A stretch of 35,504 bases of DNA, taken from positions 1 to 35,504 of the forward strand of contig JAFUAF010000006.1 of the NCBI GenBank assembly GCA_017460805.1, written 5' to 3'. Position 1 is the stretch's first letter, and each line of letters starts with the position of its first letter. Below are positions 8,181 through 17,454 of the stretch, one piece after another. This stretch comes from Bacillota bacterium (GTDB lineage: Bacteria; Bacillota; Clostridia; Lachnospirales; CAG-274). The translations under genes were made by a program, and so were the position numbers. Under the pieces are notes generated by a model. The model ran no database searches. It had not been told where the DNA came from and worked only from the letters and a program-made list of their open reading frames with translations.

Positions 8181-9107
8181 ATGGAAAGCGATCTTAAAAC
8201 CGTTTGTGTAGTTATGTCTGCATATAATGGGGAAAAATATATAAAGAGACAGATAGACACTATTTACAGACAAAAAAATGTTAGAATAATAATGGTAGTC
8301 AGAGATGATGGTTCCACAGACAATACAATCGGTGTTTTGAAGGAATTGAATAATAAATATCATACCATACAAATCATAGAGGGCGAAAATGTCGGATTTG
8401 CAAAAAGTTTTTGCAAGGCACTAAAAGCGGCATCGGAAGCGGATTATTATGCTTTTTCAGATCAGGATGATATTTGGCATGATGATAAATTGATAAAGGG
8501 TATAACCGAACTTGAAAAACACAATTCAGAAAAGCCGCTGTTATTTTATTCCAATAGGATGAGTGTTACAGAAAATCTAGAGCCAATAGGTCCTGTTTCA
8601 AAAGATAACAGACCTACTAGCAGAATAGGTGCCTTATGTCAAAATTATGTAGCGGGATGTGTTATGTTGTTTAATAGAGCTGCAAAAGAAATATTGACAA
8701 AATATGAGCCGAATTATCCCGAAGGGAAATATTGGTCGCATGATTTTTGGACAGGTTGTTTGCTCTTTATTACAGGAGAAGTTTATTATAGTGATGAATG
8801 TCTGATGGATTATGTAAGGTATGATAATTCGGTATCGAGTGGAGGCAACATCATATTAACCCACAAAAGAAAAATAAAGGATTTTTTTTACGGAAAGGCT
8901 TTATATGAAAATCATGCGCATAATTTATTGGCAGGTTACTCCGAATATTTTGATGATTATGAAAAAGAATTTCTTATTATGTTAAGGGATTACAAAAAAA
9001 ATTTTAAATATAAATTAAGAATTATTTTTAATAAGGATTTCGAACGACAAAATTTGATTGGCACGATTGCACTGAAATCTGCTGTATTATTTAATAGATT
9101 TGGCTAA
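8181..9107 (+). CDS. GT2-family glycosyltransferase, rhamnosyltransferase-like
   Basis: This 308-residue GT-A enzyme begins with the GT2 nucleotide-binding strand (VVMSAYNGEKYIKRQID), then RDDGSTDNTI, NVGFAKSF and the metal-binding FSDQDDIWHDDKL at about residues 90-103. The DQDD form and the C-terminal layout are typical of capsule rhamnosyltransferases, which fits the rmlDCA genes in the same operon, although specificity cannot be read from sequence alone. I place the start at ATG 8181: AGGAG (8164-8168) would touch an upstream TTG at 8169 that could add four residues. A perfect stem-loop separates the gene from the next. Confidence 0.9.
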   Translation: MESDLKTVCVVMSAYNGEKYIKRQIDTIYRQKNVRIIMVVRDDGSTDNTIGVLKELNNKYHTIQIIEGENVGFAKSFCKALKAASEADYYAFSDQDDIWHDDKLIKGITELEKHNSEKPLLFYSNRMSVTENLEPIGPVSKDNRPTSRIGALCQNYVAGCVMLFNRAAKEILTKYEPNYPEGKYWSHDFWTGCLLFITGEVYYSDECLMDYVRYDNSVSSGGNIILTHKRKIKDFFYGKALYENHAHNLLAGYSEYFDDYEKEFLIMLRDYKKNFKYKLRIIFNKDFERQNLIGTIALKSAVLFNRFG

Positions 9108-9109
9108 TA

Positions 9110-9138
9110 AATAATACAGATAAAAATTCTGTATTATT
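9110..9138 (+). other. Intercistronic stem-loop
   Basis: AATAATACAGA (9110-9120) pairs perfectly with TCTGTATTATT (9128-9138) around a seven-base loop, filling most of the 49-base gap between two capsule genes. There is no T-run after it and an AGAAGGGAG ribosome site follows, so it is more likely an mRNA-stability, processing or attenuation element than a full terminator. Confidence 0.6.
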
Positions 9139-9156
9139 ATTAGAAGGGAGTTAAAA

Positions 9157-10179
9157 ATGATTTATATTGTTTCATTAGGTAAAAGTGTGACTGGCGGACC
9201 TGAAACACTTCACCAATTGGCGAGAACACTCGCCTCTATGGGGCAGGAGGTTAGTATGTATTACGTTAGTCCCCATATTAATGAATGTCCAGGAAGATTC
9301 AAAGAATATGGGATAAAGGCTGCTGATAAAGTTGTAGATAGTGACGAAAATATTTTGATTGTTCCCGAGACTCAAACATATTTACTGAAAATGTTCAAAC
9401 ATATCAAAATATGCATTTGGTGGCTTTCACTGGATAATTATTTGGATACCCAACCGGTCACACTGACAAGAAAAAGAATGGTTGCAAACAATTGGCCGAA
9501 AATATTGTTCCCTGTGGCATTTATTATTCTGGTCGCCAAAGGAAAGATACACTCGTACCGATACAATTTTGAAGATGGAGGAAAGTACTTTCATACGTAT
9601 AATTGTGAATATGCATATCAATATGCGATTAAGCATGGTGTGCTGAAAGAAAGAACACTGTATTTGTGCGGGCCTCTTAACCATTCTTTTTTTGAACGTT
9701 CAAAGACGATGCTCGGGAAAAAACGGGAAAATATAATTTTGTTTAATCCCAAAAAAGGAAGGGAATTTACCGAAAAAATAATTGCGAAAGCGAAAATGGA
9801 AAAGCTTGATGCCGAATTTAAAGCAATAGAAAAAATGACTTCCGACCAAATTATTGAGTTGATGTCTCGTTCGAAGATATATATGGATTTCGGGAATTTT
9901 CCAGGCCCGGAACGTATTCCAAGGGAAGCGGTAACAATGGGTGTCAATATCATAACATCAAGAAACGGGGCTGCCGCAAACGATATTGACGTTCCAATAG
10001 CGGATGAGTTTAAGTTTGAAGATAAAGAGGAAAATATTGATAGAATCATTGAAAAATTAAATGATTTGCTTGAAAACTATGATAAGTATTATCCATGTTT
10101 TGATAAATACAGAAAAAAAGTACTTAATCAAGTCGAATTATTGGAGACAAATGCAAAGATATTGCTGGAGAGAATTTGA
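9157..10179 (+). CDS. Putative glycosyltransferase-like capsule protein, family not recognised
   Basis: The product has 340 residues. I do not recognise a named family. Features suggest a GT-B-like sugar-transfer protein: an N-terminal glycine-rich loop (SLGKSVTGGPETLHQLARTL) like that of GT4 enzymes, a middle segment with WWLSLDNYLD, and a C-terminal stretch with YMDFGNFPGPERIPREAVTM and IITSRNGAAANDIDVPI, laid out like the donor-binding half of GT-B enzymes. One hydrophobic stretch (PKILFPVAFIILVAK) might touch the membrane. AAGGGAG lies before ATG 9157. The stop is directly followed by the next glycosyltransferase, so it is part of the operon. Its location among glycosyltransferases supports a role in repeat-unit assembly; that is inference. 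Confidence 0.65.
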   Translation: MIYIVSLGKSVTGGPETLHQLARTLASMGQEVSMYYVSPHINECPGRFKEYGIKAADKVVDSDENILIVPETQTYLLKMFKHIKICIWWLSLDNYLDTQPVTLTRKRMVANNWPKILFPVAFIILVAKGKIHSYRYNFEDGGKYFHTYNCEYAYQYAIKHGVLKERTLYLCGPLNHSFFERSKTMLGKKRENIILFNPKKGREFTEKIIAKAKMEKLDAEFKAIEKMTSDQIIELMSRSKIYMDFGNFPGPERIPREAVTMGVNIITSRNGAAANDIDVPIADEFKFEDKEENIDRIIEKLNDLLENYDKYYPCFDKYRKKVLNQVELLETNAKILLERI

Positions 10180-10181
10180 AA

Positions 10182-11069
10182 ATGGAATCTGCAGATTTAA
10201 CAAAGACCTATGGTTTTGTAGTGTTGCACTATATGGCGTATGAAATGACGGTTGAATGTGTTTCTACATTGCTTAATAAATTTGATGAATATAATATTAA
10301 AATTGCTGTCGTGGATAATTCTTCACCTAATGGAAGCGGGAAACGTCTTCAAGATAAATACTGTACAGAAAAAAAGGTGGATGTATTACTTAATGAGGAG
10401 AATGAAGGATTCGCAAGAGGTAATAATTTGGGGTATCGTTTTCTTGTGAAAAACTATAATCCCGATTATATTATTGTAATAAATAATGATGTTCTTATAG
10501 AACAACAAGATTTTTTAAATTTAATTGATAGTGTATATCGGAAAAATCGGTTTGCTGTCTTAGGCCCTGATATTTTTTGTCCGTTGAGTAATACACATCA
10601 AAACCCAGCTCATTTAAAAGGTTTTTCATTAGATGATGTTAACGAAATAAATAATAGAATCGGTAATTTTTGTAAGTATCCATGGTTCTATTATTATAAG
10701 AACAAATTGGTTTGCTTTATTAAATCTAAATTGAGAATTAGAAAAAGAAACACCAATAATATAGACAGAACAAAAACCATGGAAAACGTTGTTTTACATG
10801 GCGCTTGTTATATTTTTTCTAAGGATTTTATAAAAGTGCGCGAAAATTGTTTTAATCCCGATACATTCCTTTATATGGAAGAAGATATCCTTCACTACGA
10901 ATGTTCAAAAGCAGGTTTAAAAATGACATATTCCCCTGATTTGAAAATAAATCATTTTGAGGACGTTTCTACAAATATGGTTAAAAAACTGGGATATCAA
11001 AAATTCAAATGGAAAAACAATGAGATGAAAAAATCAATTAGTATTTTAATGAAGCTTATGAATAAATAG
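10182..11069 (+). CDS. GT2-family glycosyltransferase, WbbL/rhamnosyltransferase-like
   Basis: This 296-residue GT-A enzyme resembles WbbL-type rhamnosyltransferases. In order: FVVLHYMAYEMTVECVSTLL, VVDNSSPNGSGKRL, NEGFARGNNLGY, IIVINNDVLI (the metal-binding region), LGPDIF, LHGACYIF, and PDTFLYMEEDILHYECSKAG with the conserved acidic cluster, then HFEDVST. It would transfer a sugar to the lipid-linked chain at the inner membrane face. The start is ATG 10182; a TTG at 10176 overlapping the previous stop is possible but less likely. GGAG at 10167-10170 lies inside the previous gene, indicating coupling. The next gene, a polymerase, begins 12 bases later. Confidence 0.9.
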   Translation: MESADLTKTYGFVVLHYMAYEMTVECVSTLLNKFDEYNIKIAVVDNSSPNGSGKRLQDKYCTEKKVDVLLNEENEGFARGNNLGYRFLVKNYNPDYIIVINNDVLIEQQDFLNLIDSVYRKNRFAVLGPDIFCPLSNTHQNPAHLKGFSLDDVNEINNRIGNFCKYPWFYYYKNKLVCFIKSKLRIRKRNTNNIDRTKTMENVVLHGACYIFSKDFIKVRENCFNPDTFLYMEEDILHYECSKAGLKMTYSPDLKINHFEDVSTNMVKKLGYQKFKWKNNEMKKSISILMKLMNK

Positions 11070-11081
11070 GAGAATTACAAT

Positions 11082-12452
11082 ATGATATATATGTTATTTG
11101 TGGGGATTTTTTTGCTTTTGTCAATTAGTTTTTACTCCTTCAAAGAAGATGTACTAGCACCATCTGTAATCGTTTGCTTCATGTGGCTGTTCTCTACATT
11201 ATGCGCAGTTTACAATATTGATAATTGGAAAATAGATTTGCATATCAATACAGTAGCAACTATTTTGTATGGCTTAATATTATTTATATTCGGAGAAAAA
11301 ATAGGGCGTCTTTTACCAATTTTAAAAAATAAAAACACAAACAATAAAAACACAAACAATAAGTATATTAATATCTATAATCAAGAAAGAAATATATTGG
11401 TTATTAATATAAGCCTAACTGTATTTGTTGTTATTATTGCAATTGGGGCAATAACTGTTATTTGGCAGTATAAATGGGTATTAAATCAAACAGGCGGTTT
11501 AAGCAATTGGACCGACACAATGGAAAAATATCGTATGGAAAATTCCTCGTGGAGTCTTGACAAAATTGCAAAGCCCTCTTTGTTAGCAAATTTTGAAACT
11601 ATACTTAAATCTTCTGCTTTTTTTATGACATATGTATTTTTTAATAATATCCAAACCGGCAAGAAAAATGGGTATCAATTATTCTATTTGATTCCCGGCA
11701 TATTATATTGCATAGACAAAATACTGAATGCTGGCCGTGGAGATGTTCTGATGTATTTGGGTGCAGTAATTTTTGCAGTCTATATTTGTGCACAAAAAAG
11801 ACATAGGTGGAGAATCAAAGTTAGTCATAAGTTTGTAAAATATTTGACAGTTGTGTTTTTTATATTACTATTCTTATTTTCGTCTTCAAGAACAATTGTA
11901 GGACGTAAAAGTGAATCAAGCACAATAGAGTATATTACAATGTATGCGGGCGGTTCGGTTCAACTGTTTGATATGTATTTACAAAAACCTGAACCAAGTT
12001 CAACAATATGGGGAAAAGAAACTTTCCAAACTTTGGTTAATTATCTTGGACGAAAATTTGGAAAAGTCGAATGGCAATATATTCCTCATTTGGAATTTCG
12101 ATATTCCAATGGTGTAAATGTCGGAAATGTTTATGGTGCATTTAGATATTATATATATGATTTCGGTTATATCGGGTTAACAGTATTAACAGTACTTGAC
12201 GGAATTATTTATTCGTATGCCTATAAATATATTAGAAAGGAAAAATATATTCCGAAGGATGGAGTGGATTGGAAAGTGCTGATATATATGTATTTTGCAT
12301 CGGCTCTGTTTATGTTTTCGATTGCTGACTATACCTATGCCATGATTTTTAATATAATACCCAATTTTAAGGTTTTTATAATAATGTGGATTATAAAACG
12401 CCTGCTTGTAAATCGTTCATTTGGAGTTTCTGTAAAAGGAATTGATATATGA
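11082..12452 (+). CDS. wzy: Wzy-type oligosaccharide repeat-unit polymerase
   Basis: This is a 456-residue integral membrane protein with about ten hydrophobic segments, beginning at the first residues (LFVGIFLLLSISFYSF). It contains AGRGDVLMYLGAVIFAVYI and SSSRTIVGRK, then a long outside loop (about residues 275-350) before GNVYGAFRYYIYDFGYIG, the layout of capsule and O-antigen polymerases of the oligosaccharide repeat-unit polymerase type. It would join flipped repeat units on the outer face of the membrane, using units moved by the flippase encoded next. AGGAG precedes ATG. An in-frame 15-bp duplication (11331-11360, encoding KNTNN twice) lies in the loop after the third hydrophobic segment. 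Wzy proteins are poorly conserved, so the call rests on topology and context as well as sequence. Confidence 0.82.
   Translation: MIYMLFVGIFLLLSISFYSFKEDVLAPSVIVCFMWLFSTLCAVYNIDNWKIDLHINTVATILYGLILFIFGEKIGRLLPILKNKNTNNKNTNNKYINIYNQERNILVINISLTVFVVIIAIGAITVIWQYKWVLNQTGGLSNWTDTMEKYRMENSSWSLDKIAKPSLLANFETILKSSAFFMTYVFFNNIQTGKKNGYQLFYLIPGILYCIDKILNAGRGDVLMYLGAVIFAVYICAQKRHRWRIKVSHKFVKYLTVVFFILLFLFSSSRTIVGRKSESSTIEYITMYAGGSVQLFDMYLQKPEPSSTIWGKETFQTLVNYLGRKFGKVEWQYIPHLEFRYSNGVNVGNVYGAFRYYIYDFGYIGLTVLTVLDGIIYSYAYKYIRKEKYIPKDGVDWKVLIYMYFASALFMFSIADYTYAMIFNIIPNFKVFIIMWIIKRLLVNRSFGVSVKGIDI
11331..11360 (+). repeat. In-frame 15-bp tandem duplication inside wzy
   Basis: AAAAACACAAACAAT occurs twice without change, encoding the pentapeptide KNTNN twice in a predicted cytoplasmic or surface loop. 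Because the unit is a multiple of three, copy-number change would lengthen the loop without breaking the frame. Confidence 0.85.
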
Positions 12453-12523
12453 GCAAATATACTTAAAATTTGGTTTTTAAAATTTATTAAGGATAATAAA
12501 AGTTATTTTGAAAGGGATATATA

Positions 12524-13939
12524 ATGAATATTAAAAGGGCTGCCCTTATCAATGCCTCAGGTAAATATTCCAAAGTGTTTTTGTCGTTGTTTGTAAATGC
12601 GGTGCTTGCACGAATTCTTTCGGCGGAAGATTACGGTATAGTGGCAGTTATAACGGTATTTTCTACTTTTTTTACCACTTTTTCGGATATGGGATTTGGG
12701 GCTGCAATAATTCAAAACAAGGAATTGACAGGCAATGATATCAACAATATTTATTCATTTACGGTATATGTTTCTGTAATTTTAATGTTGCTCTTTTCCG
12801 TGTGTTCATTTCCTATCGCTATATTTTATGGGGATCGTGTCTATATACCATTAGGACAATTATTAAGTATAGCATTGCTTTTTAACGCATTAAATATGGT
12901 TCCCAACGGAATTCTGAATAGAAATAAAAAATTTGTTAGTATTGCTGTTAGAACTGTTGTTGTGTATATAGGTACTGCTGTGATAACAGTATTCTTGGCT
13001 ATAAAGGGGTTAAGATATTATGCATTGGCTATTCAAGCGGTATTAACCGCGTTCTTTACATTTGTTTGGAATTATATCACAACAAAACCAAAATTCAAAT
13101 TTAAATTTGAAAACAAAAGTATAAAAAAAGTAATAGATTATTCGGGATATCAATTTGCATTTAACATGGTAAATTATTTTTCAAGAAATTTGGACAATCT
13201 ACTTACTGGTAAGTTTATGGGTAAAGCTGAGTTGGGATATTACAATAAAGCTTATACATTAATGTTGTATCCTGTTAATAACTTGACTGGTGTTGTTTCT
13301 CCGGTTTTACATCCCATTCTTTCGGATTATCAAAAACAACTTGGTATTATTTATGGAAAATACACTAAAATAGTCCGATTGTTGGCTTGTATCAGTATAT
13401 ATGTTACGGCTGTTTGTCTGCTTGCTTCAAATGAAATAATAAGCATACTATATGGTTCTCGATGGAAAGAGTCGATTGTTTGTTTTAGCTGGCTGGCAAT
13501 TGCAATTACTCCGCAGATGATAAATTCAAGTGCAGGTGCAATTTTCCAAGCTATAGGCAATACGAAATTGCTGTTTATAAATAGTTGTATAAATACGGTA
13601 ATTACTGTAGTAGCAATTCTTATTGGCATATTTGTTGGCAAAAACATTCAGGTGTTGTCTATGTGCGTTGCAATAGCATATGTACTCCATTTTATAACAG
13701 CATTTGGTATGCTAATAAAATTTGGGTTTAAATATAAAATCATAACATTCATAAAAAATCTGTTGCCTGAGATATTTATTTTGTTAGCAATGCTTATTTC
13801 AATTTATTTTTATCCATCGGGGATAATTGATAATATTCTCTTATCATGTCTTGCCAAAATACTTTATTTGGGGATTGTTTATATAATAGTATTGCTTTTG
13901 ACTAAAGAATACAGACTTTTTTTATCGGTATTTAAATAA
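12524..13939 (+). CDS. wzx: Wzx-type polysaccharide flippase
   Basis: This 471-residue protein of the polysaccharide transporter (PST/MOP exporter) family flips the finished lipid-linked repeat unit across the membrane. The N-terminus has the family pattern: VFLSLFVNAVLARILSAEDY, then VFSTFFTTFSDMGFGAAIIQ and the NNIYSFTVYVS segment. About 12-14 hydrophobic segments run to the C-terminus. The mid-protein YSGYQFAFNMVNYFSRNLDN and GYYNKAYTLMLYPVN motifs are typical of WzxC-like members. AAAGGGA lies before the ATG. A 71-base AT-rich gap without clear signals separates it from wzy, and the acyltransferase gene follows after 12 bases. Confidence 0.92.
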   Translation: MNIKRAALINASGKYSKVFLSLFVNAVLARILSAEDYGIVAVITVFSTFFTTFSDMGFGAAIIQNKELTGNDINNIYSFTVYVSVILMLLFSVCSFPIAIFYGDRVYIPLGQLLSIALLFNALNMVPNGILNRNKKFVSIAVRTVVVYIGTAVITVFLAIKGLRYYALAIQAVLTAFFTFVWNYITTKPKFKFKFENKSIKKVIDYSGYQFAFNMVNYFSRNLDNLLTGKFMGKAELGYYNKAYTLMLYPVNNLTGVVSPVLHPILSDYQKQLGIIYGKYTKIVRLLACISIYVTAVCLLASNEIISILYGSRWKESIVCFSWLAIAITPQMINSSAGAIFQAIGNTKLLFINSCINTVITVVAILIGIFVGKNIQVLSMCVAIAYVLHFITAFGMLIKFGFKYKIITFIKNLLPEIFILLAMLISIYFYPSGIIDNILLSCLAKILYLGIVYIIVLLLTKEYRLFLSVFK

Positions 13940-13951
13940 GAGGTAGCAACA

Positions 13952-15019
13952 ATGAGTAAAGTACGAAATGTAAATGTCGAAATTCTTAGAATAATTGCAA
14001 TGTTATTTATTATTACGCATCATCTTGTAATAAACGGGCTTGGACTGCAGGCACAGCTAAAAGGCGAAGAAGCGATAAGAGGAAACTATAGCCTTTTGCT
14101 TTGCGCAATTAACTCAATCGTTATAATTGGTGTTAACATATTTTTTTTAATAAGCGGATATTACGGAATAAAATTTTCACTAAAAAAGCTATTGCGTATG
14201 GTTTTGGATGTTTATATTTACGGAGATATACTCATTCTTATTTCAATTGCTTTAGGTATGGAAAAATTGAACATCCAAAATATAAAGTTTTTAATATTTC
14301 CGTTTTTTAAATATTGGTTTATTATAGTTTATTTAATGTTATTTATTCTATCTCCCGTAATCAATGCCGGCATGGGGTCTATAAGCAAACAGAAGTCGAT
14401 TTTGCTTGTTTTGTTCTTGACAATTGTTAATTGTATCATAGGATATGCATGTGACATAAATTGTCTTGGGCTTAATAATGGATATTCACTTATTTTTGCT
14501 ATGTATTTATATTGTATTGGCAGAGTGATGAATAAGCACAGTTTTTACAGATTTAAAAATGCACACATTTGGATATGGTTGATATCGACGGCAATGACAA
14601 TTTTAGGTTGTGTATTAATGTTTTGTATGAAAAAATACGGATACGCATGGAAACTGTTTTCTTACAATCAATTTTTTATAGTGCTTGCTTCGGTTAATTT
14701 TGTTTATATATTTTTTAATATGTCATACAAAAAAAAGGATAACAGCAGATTTTTCGGAATAGCAAAGCATACTTTACCGGTATACTACATTCATACCTGT
14801 ACCATTGGAGCTTTTTATAGGGATATACCGCTGAAATGGGCGGCATCTAATCTTAATACAATAGTGCAAGTTTTATTTTTGGCAGTATACGCAATTATTA
14901 TTTATATTATATGTATGATTATAGATATGATAAAAATTTTGTTATTGGATCGTGTTGAAAAAAGAATAATAATTAAAACAGATAGTTGTATAAATAAAAT
15001 CGTTACCTATGTTAAGTAA
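13952..15019 (+). CDS. Membrane acyltransferase, acyltransferase-3 family
   Basis: This 355-residue protein has about ten membrane segments and the acyltransferase-3 (OafA/WecH-like) opening NVEILRIIAMLFIITHHLVI, whose HH pair and preceding arginine are the functional signature. Later the ISGYYGIKFSLKKLLRMV stretch and HTLPVYYIHTCTIGAFYRDI agree with the family. Such enzymes add acetyl or another acyl group to sugars of surface polymers, changing antigenicity and charge. Ribosome site AGAGGT precedes ATG 13952, 12 bases after the flippase stop. The position after wzx and before the nucleotide-sugar genes supports acylation of this capsule. The acyl donor and target sugar are unknown. Confidence 0.87.
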   Translation: MSKVRNVNVEILRIIAMLFIITHHLVINGLGLQAQLKGEEAIRGNYSLLLCAINSIVIIGVNIFFLISGYYGIKFSLKKLLRMVLDVYIYGDILILISIALGMEKLNIQNIKFLIFPFFKYWFIIVYLMLFILSPVINAGMGSISKQKSILLVLFLTIVNCIIGYACDINCLGLNNGYSLIFAMYLYCIGRVMNKHSFYRFKNAHIWIWLISTAMTILGCVLMFCMKKYGYAWKLFSYNQFFIVLASVNFVYIFFNMSYKKKDNSRFFGIAKHTLPVYYIHTCTIGAFYRDIPLKWAASNLNTIVQVLFLAVYAIIIYIICMIIDMIKILLLDRVEKRIIIKTDSCINKIVTYVK

Positions 15020-15048
15020 CATATAAATATAAAGAAAGGTTATCGATT

Positions 15049-15963
15049 ATGAAATTTTTTGTTACAGGTGTCGGCGGTCAGCTTGGACACGACGTTGTAA
15101 ATGAGCTTGCAAAGCGAGGTCATAATGCGGTCGGAAGTGATATTGCACCGCAATACAGCGGTATAAATGATAATTCCGCAGTAACCAAAGCGGAATATAT
15201 TGCTCTTGATATCACAGATAAAAATGCTGTAAGCGCAGTAATAGAGAATGTAAAACCCGATGGTATTGTTCACTGCGCTGCATGGACTGCTGTTGATGCT
15301 GCCGAAGATGAAGAAAACAAGGCAAAAGTTTTTGCAATAAATGAGCAGGGAACAAAAAATATAGCGGAAGCAGCCAAAACTGTTGATGCAAAAATGATTT
15401 ACATAAGCACCGATTATGTATTTGATGGTCAAGGTACGGAACCTTGGAAAGCTGATTGCAAGGACTATAAGCCTCTTAATGTTTATGGAGAAAGCAAGCT
15501 TGGCGGTGAATTGGCCGTCAGCGGTACTTTAGATAAATACTTTATTGTGCGTATTGCATGGGTGTTTGGTTTGAATGGAAAAAACTTTATTAAGACGATG
15601 CTTAGTGTAGGCAAAACACATGATAAAGTACGTGTTGTAAACGATCAGATCGGTACGCCGACATACACTCTTGATTTGGCAAGACTGCTTGTAGATATGG
15701 CGGAAACCGAAAAATATGGTTATTATCACGCTACCAATGAGGGCGGTTTTATAAGCTGGTACGATTTTACCAAAGAGATTTATCGTCAGGCGGGCTATTC
15801 AACTATTGTTGAGCCTGTTACTACTGCTGAATACGGAATTTCAAAAGCTGCAAGGCCTTTCAATTCAAGACTTGACAAAAGCAAACTTGTAGAAATGGGA
15901 TTTACACCATTACCAACGTGGCAGGATGCGCTGAGTAGATACTTAAAGGAGATAGAGCAATGA
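15049..15963 (+). CDS. rmlD: dTDP-4-dehydrorhamnose reductase
   Basis: RmlD makes the last step to dTDP-L-rhamnose, reducing dTDP-4-keto-L-rhamnose with NAD(P)H. The 304-residue protein is a short-chain dehydrogenase fold: GVGGQLGHD nucleotide-binding loop at residues 7-15, CAAWTAVDAAE near residue 76, STDYVFDG, and the catalytic Y-x3-K in NVYGESKLGGE near residue 145, then RIAWVFG. Length is normal for the family. AAAGG precedes ATG. Its stop overlaps rmlC by four bases (ATGA), so translation is coupled. Codon choice from here on is less AT-rich than in the glycosyltransferase genes, as is common for widely shared nucleotide-sugar genes at the conserved end of capsule loci. Confidence 0.96.
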   Translation: MKFFVTGVGGQLGHDVVNELAKRGHNAVGSDIAPQYSGINDNSAVTKAEYIALDITDKNAVSAVIENVKPDGIVHCAAWTAVDAAEDEENKAKVFAINEQGTKNIAEAAKTVDAKMIYISTDYVFDGQGTEPWKADCKDYKPLNVYGESKLGGELAVSGTLDKYFIVRIAWVFGLNGKNFIKTMLSVGKTHDKVRVVNDQIGTPTYTLDLARLLVDMAETEKYGYYHATNEGGFISWYDFTKEIYRQAGYSTIVEPVTTAEYGISKAARPFNSRLDKSKLVEMGFTPLPTWQDALSRYLKEIEQ

Positions 15964-16514
15964 GCAAGATAAAAGTAACAAAATGTGATATAGAAGGGCT
16001 TTATGTTATTGAACCATCGGTTTTCGGTGATAACAGGGGCTATTTTATGGAAACTTACAATCAAAACGATTTTCACGAGGAAGGTCTTGATATGGTCTTT
16101 GTACAGGACAACCAGTCTATGAGCACAAAAGGTGTCCTGAGAGGACTTCATTTTCAGAAAGAATTTCCGCAGGGAAAGCTGGTTCGCGTAGTAAGAGGTA
16201 CGGTTTTTGATGTGGCTGTGGATTTAAGAGCAAACTCCAAAACATACGGCAAATGGTTCGGGGTTGAATTAAGCGCCGAAAACAAGAAGCAGTTTTATAT
16301 TTCCGAGGGATTTGCACATGGTTTTGTTGTGCTTAGCGATGAAGCTGAATTTGTTTACAAGTGTACCGACTTCTATCATCCGGGTGATGAGGGCGGTGTT
16401 CTTTGGAATGATCCCGATATTGGTATAGATTGGCCTATTCCCGATGGTATGGAGCCAATTCTTTCCGAAAAGGACAAGCTTTGGAAAGGCATCAAGGAAA
16501 CATTCAAGTTTTAA
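15960..16514 (+). CDS. rmlC: dTDP-4-dehydrorhamnose 3,5-epimerase
   Basis: RmlC epimerises dTDP-4-keto-6-deoxyglucose at C3 and C5 in dTDP-L-rhamnose synthesis. The 184-residue cupin protein shows the family signatures VFGDNRGYFMETYN, VLRGLHFQ (catalytic histidine in LHFQ), GKLVRVVRGTVFDVAVDLR, and GFAHGFVVLSDEAEF followed by YKCTDFYHPGDEGG with the conserved tyrosine and DPDIGIDWP end. Length is standard. It starts within the last codons of rmlD and is followed by rmlA after 12 bases including an AAGGAGG ribosome site. Confidence 0.97.
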   Translation: MSKIKVTKCDIEGLYVIEPSVFGDNRGYFMETYNQNDFHEEGLDMVFVQDNQSMSTKGVLRGLHFQKEFPQGKLVRVVRGTVFDVAVDLRANSKTYGKWFGVELSAENKKQFYISEGFAHGFVVLSDEAEFVYKCTDFYHPGDEGGVLWNDPDIGIDWPIPDGMEPILSEKDKLWKGIKETFKF

Positions 16515-16526
16515 GGAGGTTTGCAT

Positions 16527-17426
16527 ATGAAAGGTATAGTTTTAGCAGGCGGTTCGGGCACACGTCTCTACCCGCTTACAAAAGTAACATCAAAGCAGCT
16601 TTTGCCTATCTATGACAAGCCTATGATTTACTATCCGTTATCGGTATTGATGACGGCAGGAATCAAGGATATACTTATTATTTCTACACCGCAGGATACA
16701 CCGAGGTTTGAGACACTTCTGGGCGACGGTTCACAGTTTGGCATAAGCCTTAGTTATGCTGTTCAGCCAAGTCCCGATGGACTTGCACAGGCATTTATTA
16801 TCGGTGAAGAGTTTATTGGTGATGATACTGCCGCAATGGTACTTGGTGACAATATTTTTGCAGGCCACGGCTTTAAAAAGAGACTTAAAGCTGCTGTAGA
16901 AAATGCAGAAACAGGTAAGGGAGCAACCGTATTCGGCTACTATGTCGATGACCCCGAACGTTTCGGTATCGTTGAGTTTGACGAAAACGGCAAAGCTATA
17001 AGTATAGAAGAAAAGCCCGAAGAGCCGAAGAGCAACTATTGCGTAACAGGCCTGTATTTCTACGATAATCGGGTCGTGGAACTTGCAAAGAACTTAAAGC
17101 CTTCTGCAAGAGGCGAACTTGAAATAACCGACCTTAACAGACTGTATCTTGAAAAAGGCGAGCTGAATGTTGAACTGTTAGGTCAGGGATTTACTTGGCT
17201 TGATACAGGTACTCACGAAAGCCTTGTTGATGCTTCCAATTTCGTAAAGACAATAGAACAGCACCAGCACAGAAAATTAGCTTGTCCGGAGGAGATAGCA
17301 TATCTTAATGGTTGGATAAGTGCGGATGAAGTGCTTGAAAACTGCAAAGATATGATGAAAAATCAATACGGACAGTATTTGAAAGATGTAATTGACGGAA
17401 AATATGTGGATGTACTCCATTACTGA
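16527..17426 (+). CDS. rmlA: Glucose-1-phosphate thymidylyltransferase
   Basis: RmlA activates glucose-1-phosphate with dTTP to dTDP-glucose, the entry step of rhamnose synthesis. The 299-residue protein starts with [20 protein letters not shown], the nucleotide-binding signature, followed by [32 protein letters not shown] (metal-binding aspartate), [15 protein letters not shown] and [20 protein letters not shown], all diagnostic. I start at ATG 16527, seven bases after AAGGAGG (16513-16519); a TTG two codons earlier is unnecessary. rmlD, rmlC and rmlA are adjacent but rmlB is absent from the window, so dTDP-glucose 4,6-dehydratase must be encoded elsewhere if the pathway is complete. Confidence 0.97.
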   Translation: MKGIVLAGGSGTRLYPLTKVTSKQLLPIYDKPMIYYPLSVLMTAGIKDILIISTPQDTPRFETLLGDGSQFGISLSYAVQPSPDGLAQAFIIGEEFIGDDTAAMVLGDNIFAGHGFKKRLKAAVENAETGKGATVFGYYVDDPERFGIVEFDENGKAISIEEKPEEPKSNYCVTGLYFYDNRVVELAKNLKPSARGELEITDLNRLYLEKGELNVELLGQGFTWLDTGTHESLVDASNFVKTIEQHQHRKLACPEEIAYLNGWISADEVLENCKDMMKNQYGQYLKDVIDGKYVDVLHY

Positions 17427-17454
17427 ATAGAAAATTTAAGGTAGGCACAGTATT

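Noticed and set aside
9618-10049. Minus-strand open frame of 143 codons within the capsule operon
   Set aside because: A serine- and phenylalanine-rich antisense reading of an AT-rich plus-strand gene, with no start signals.
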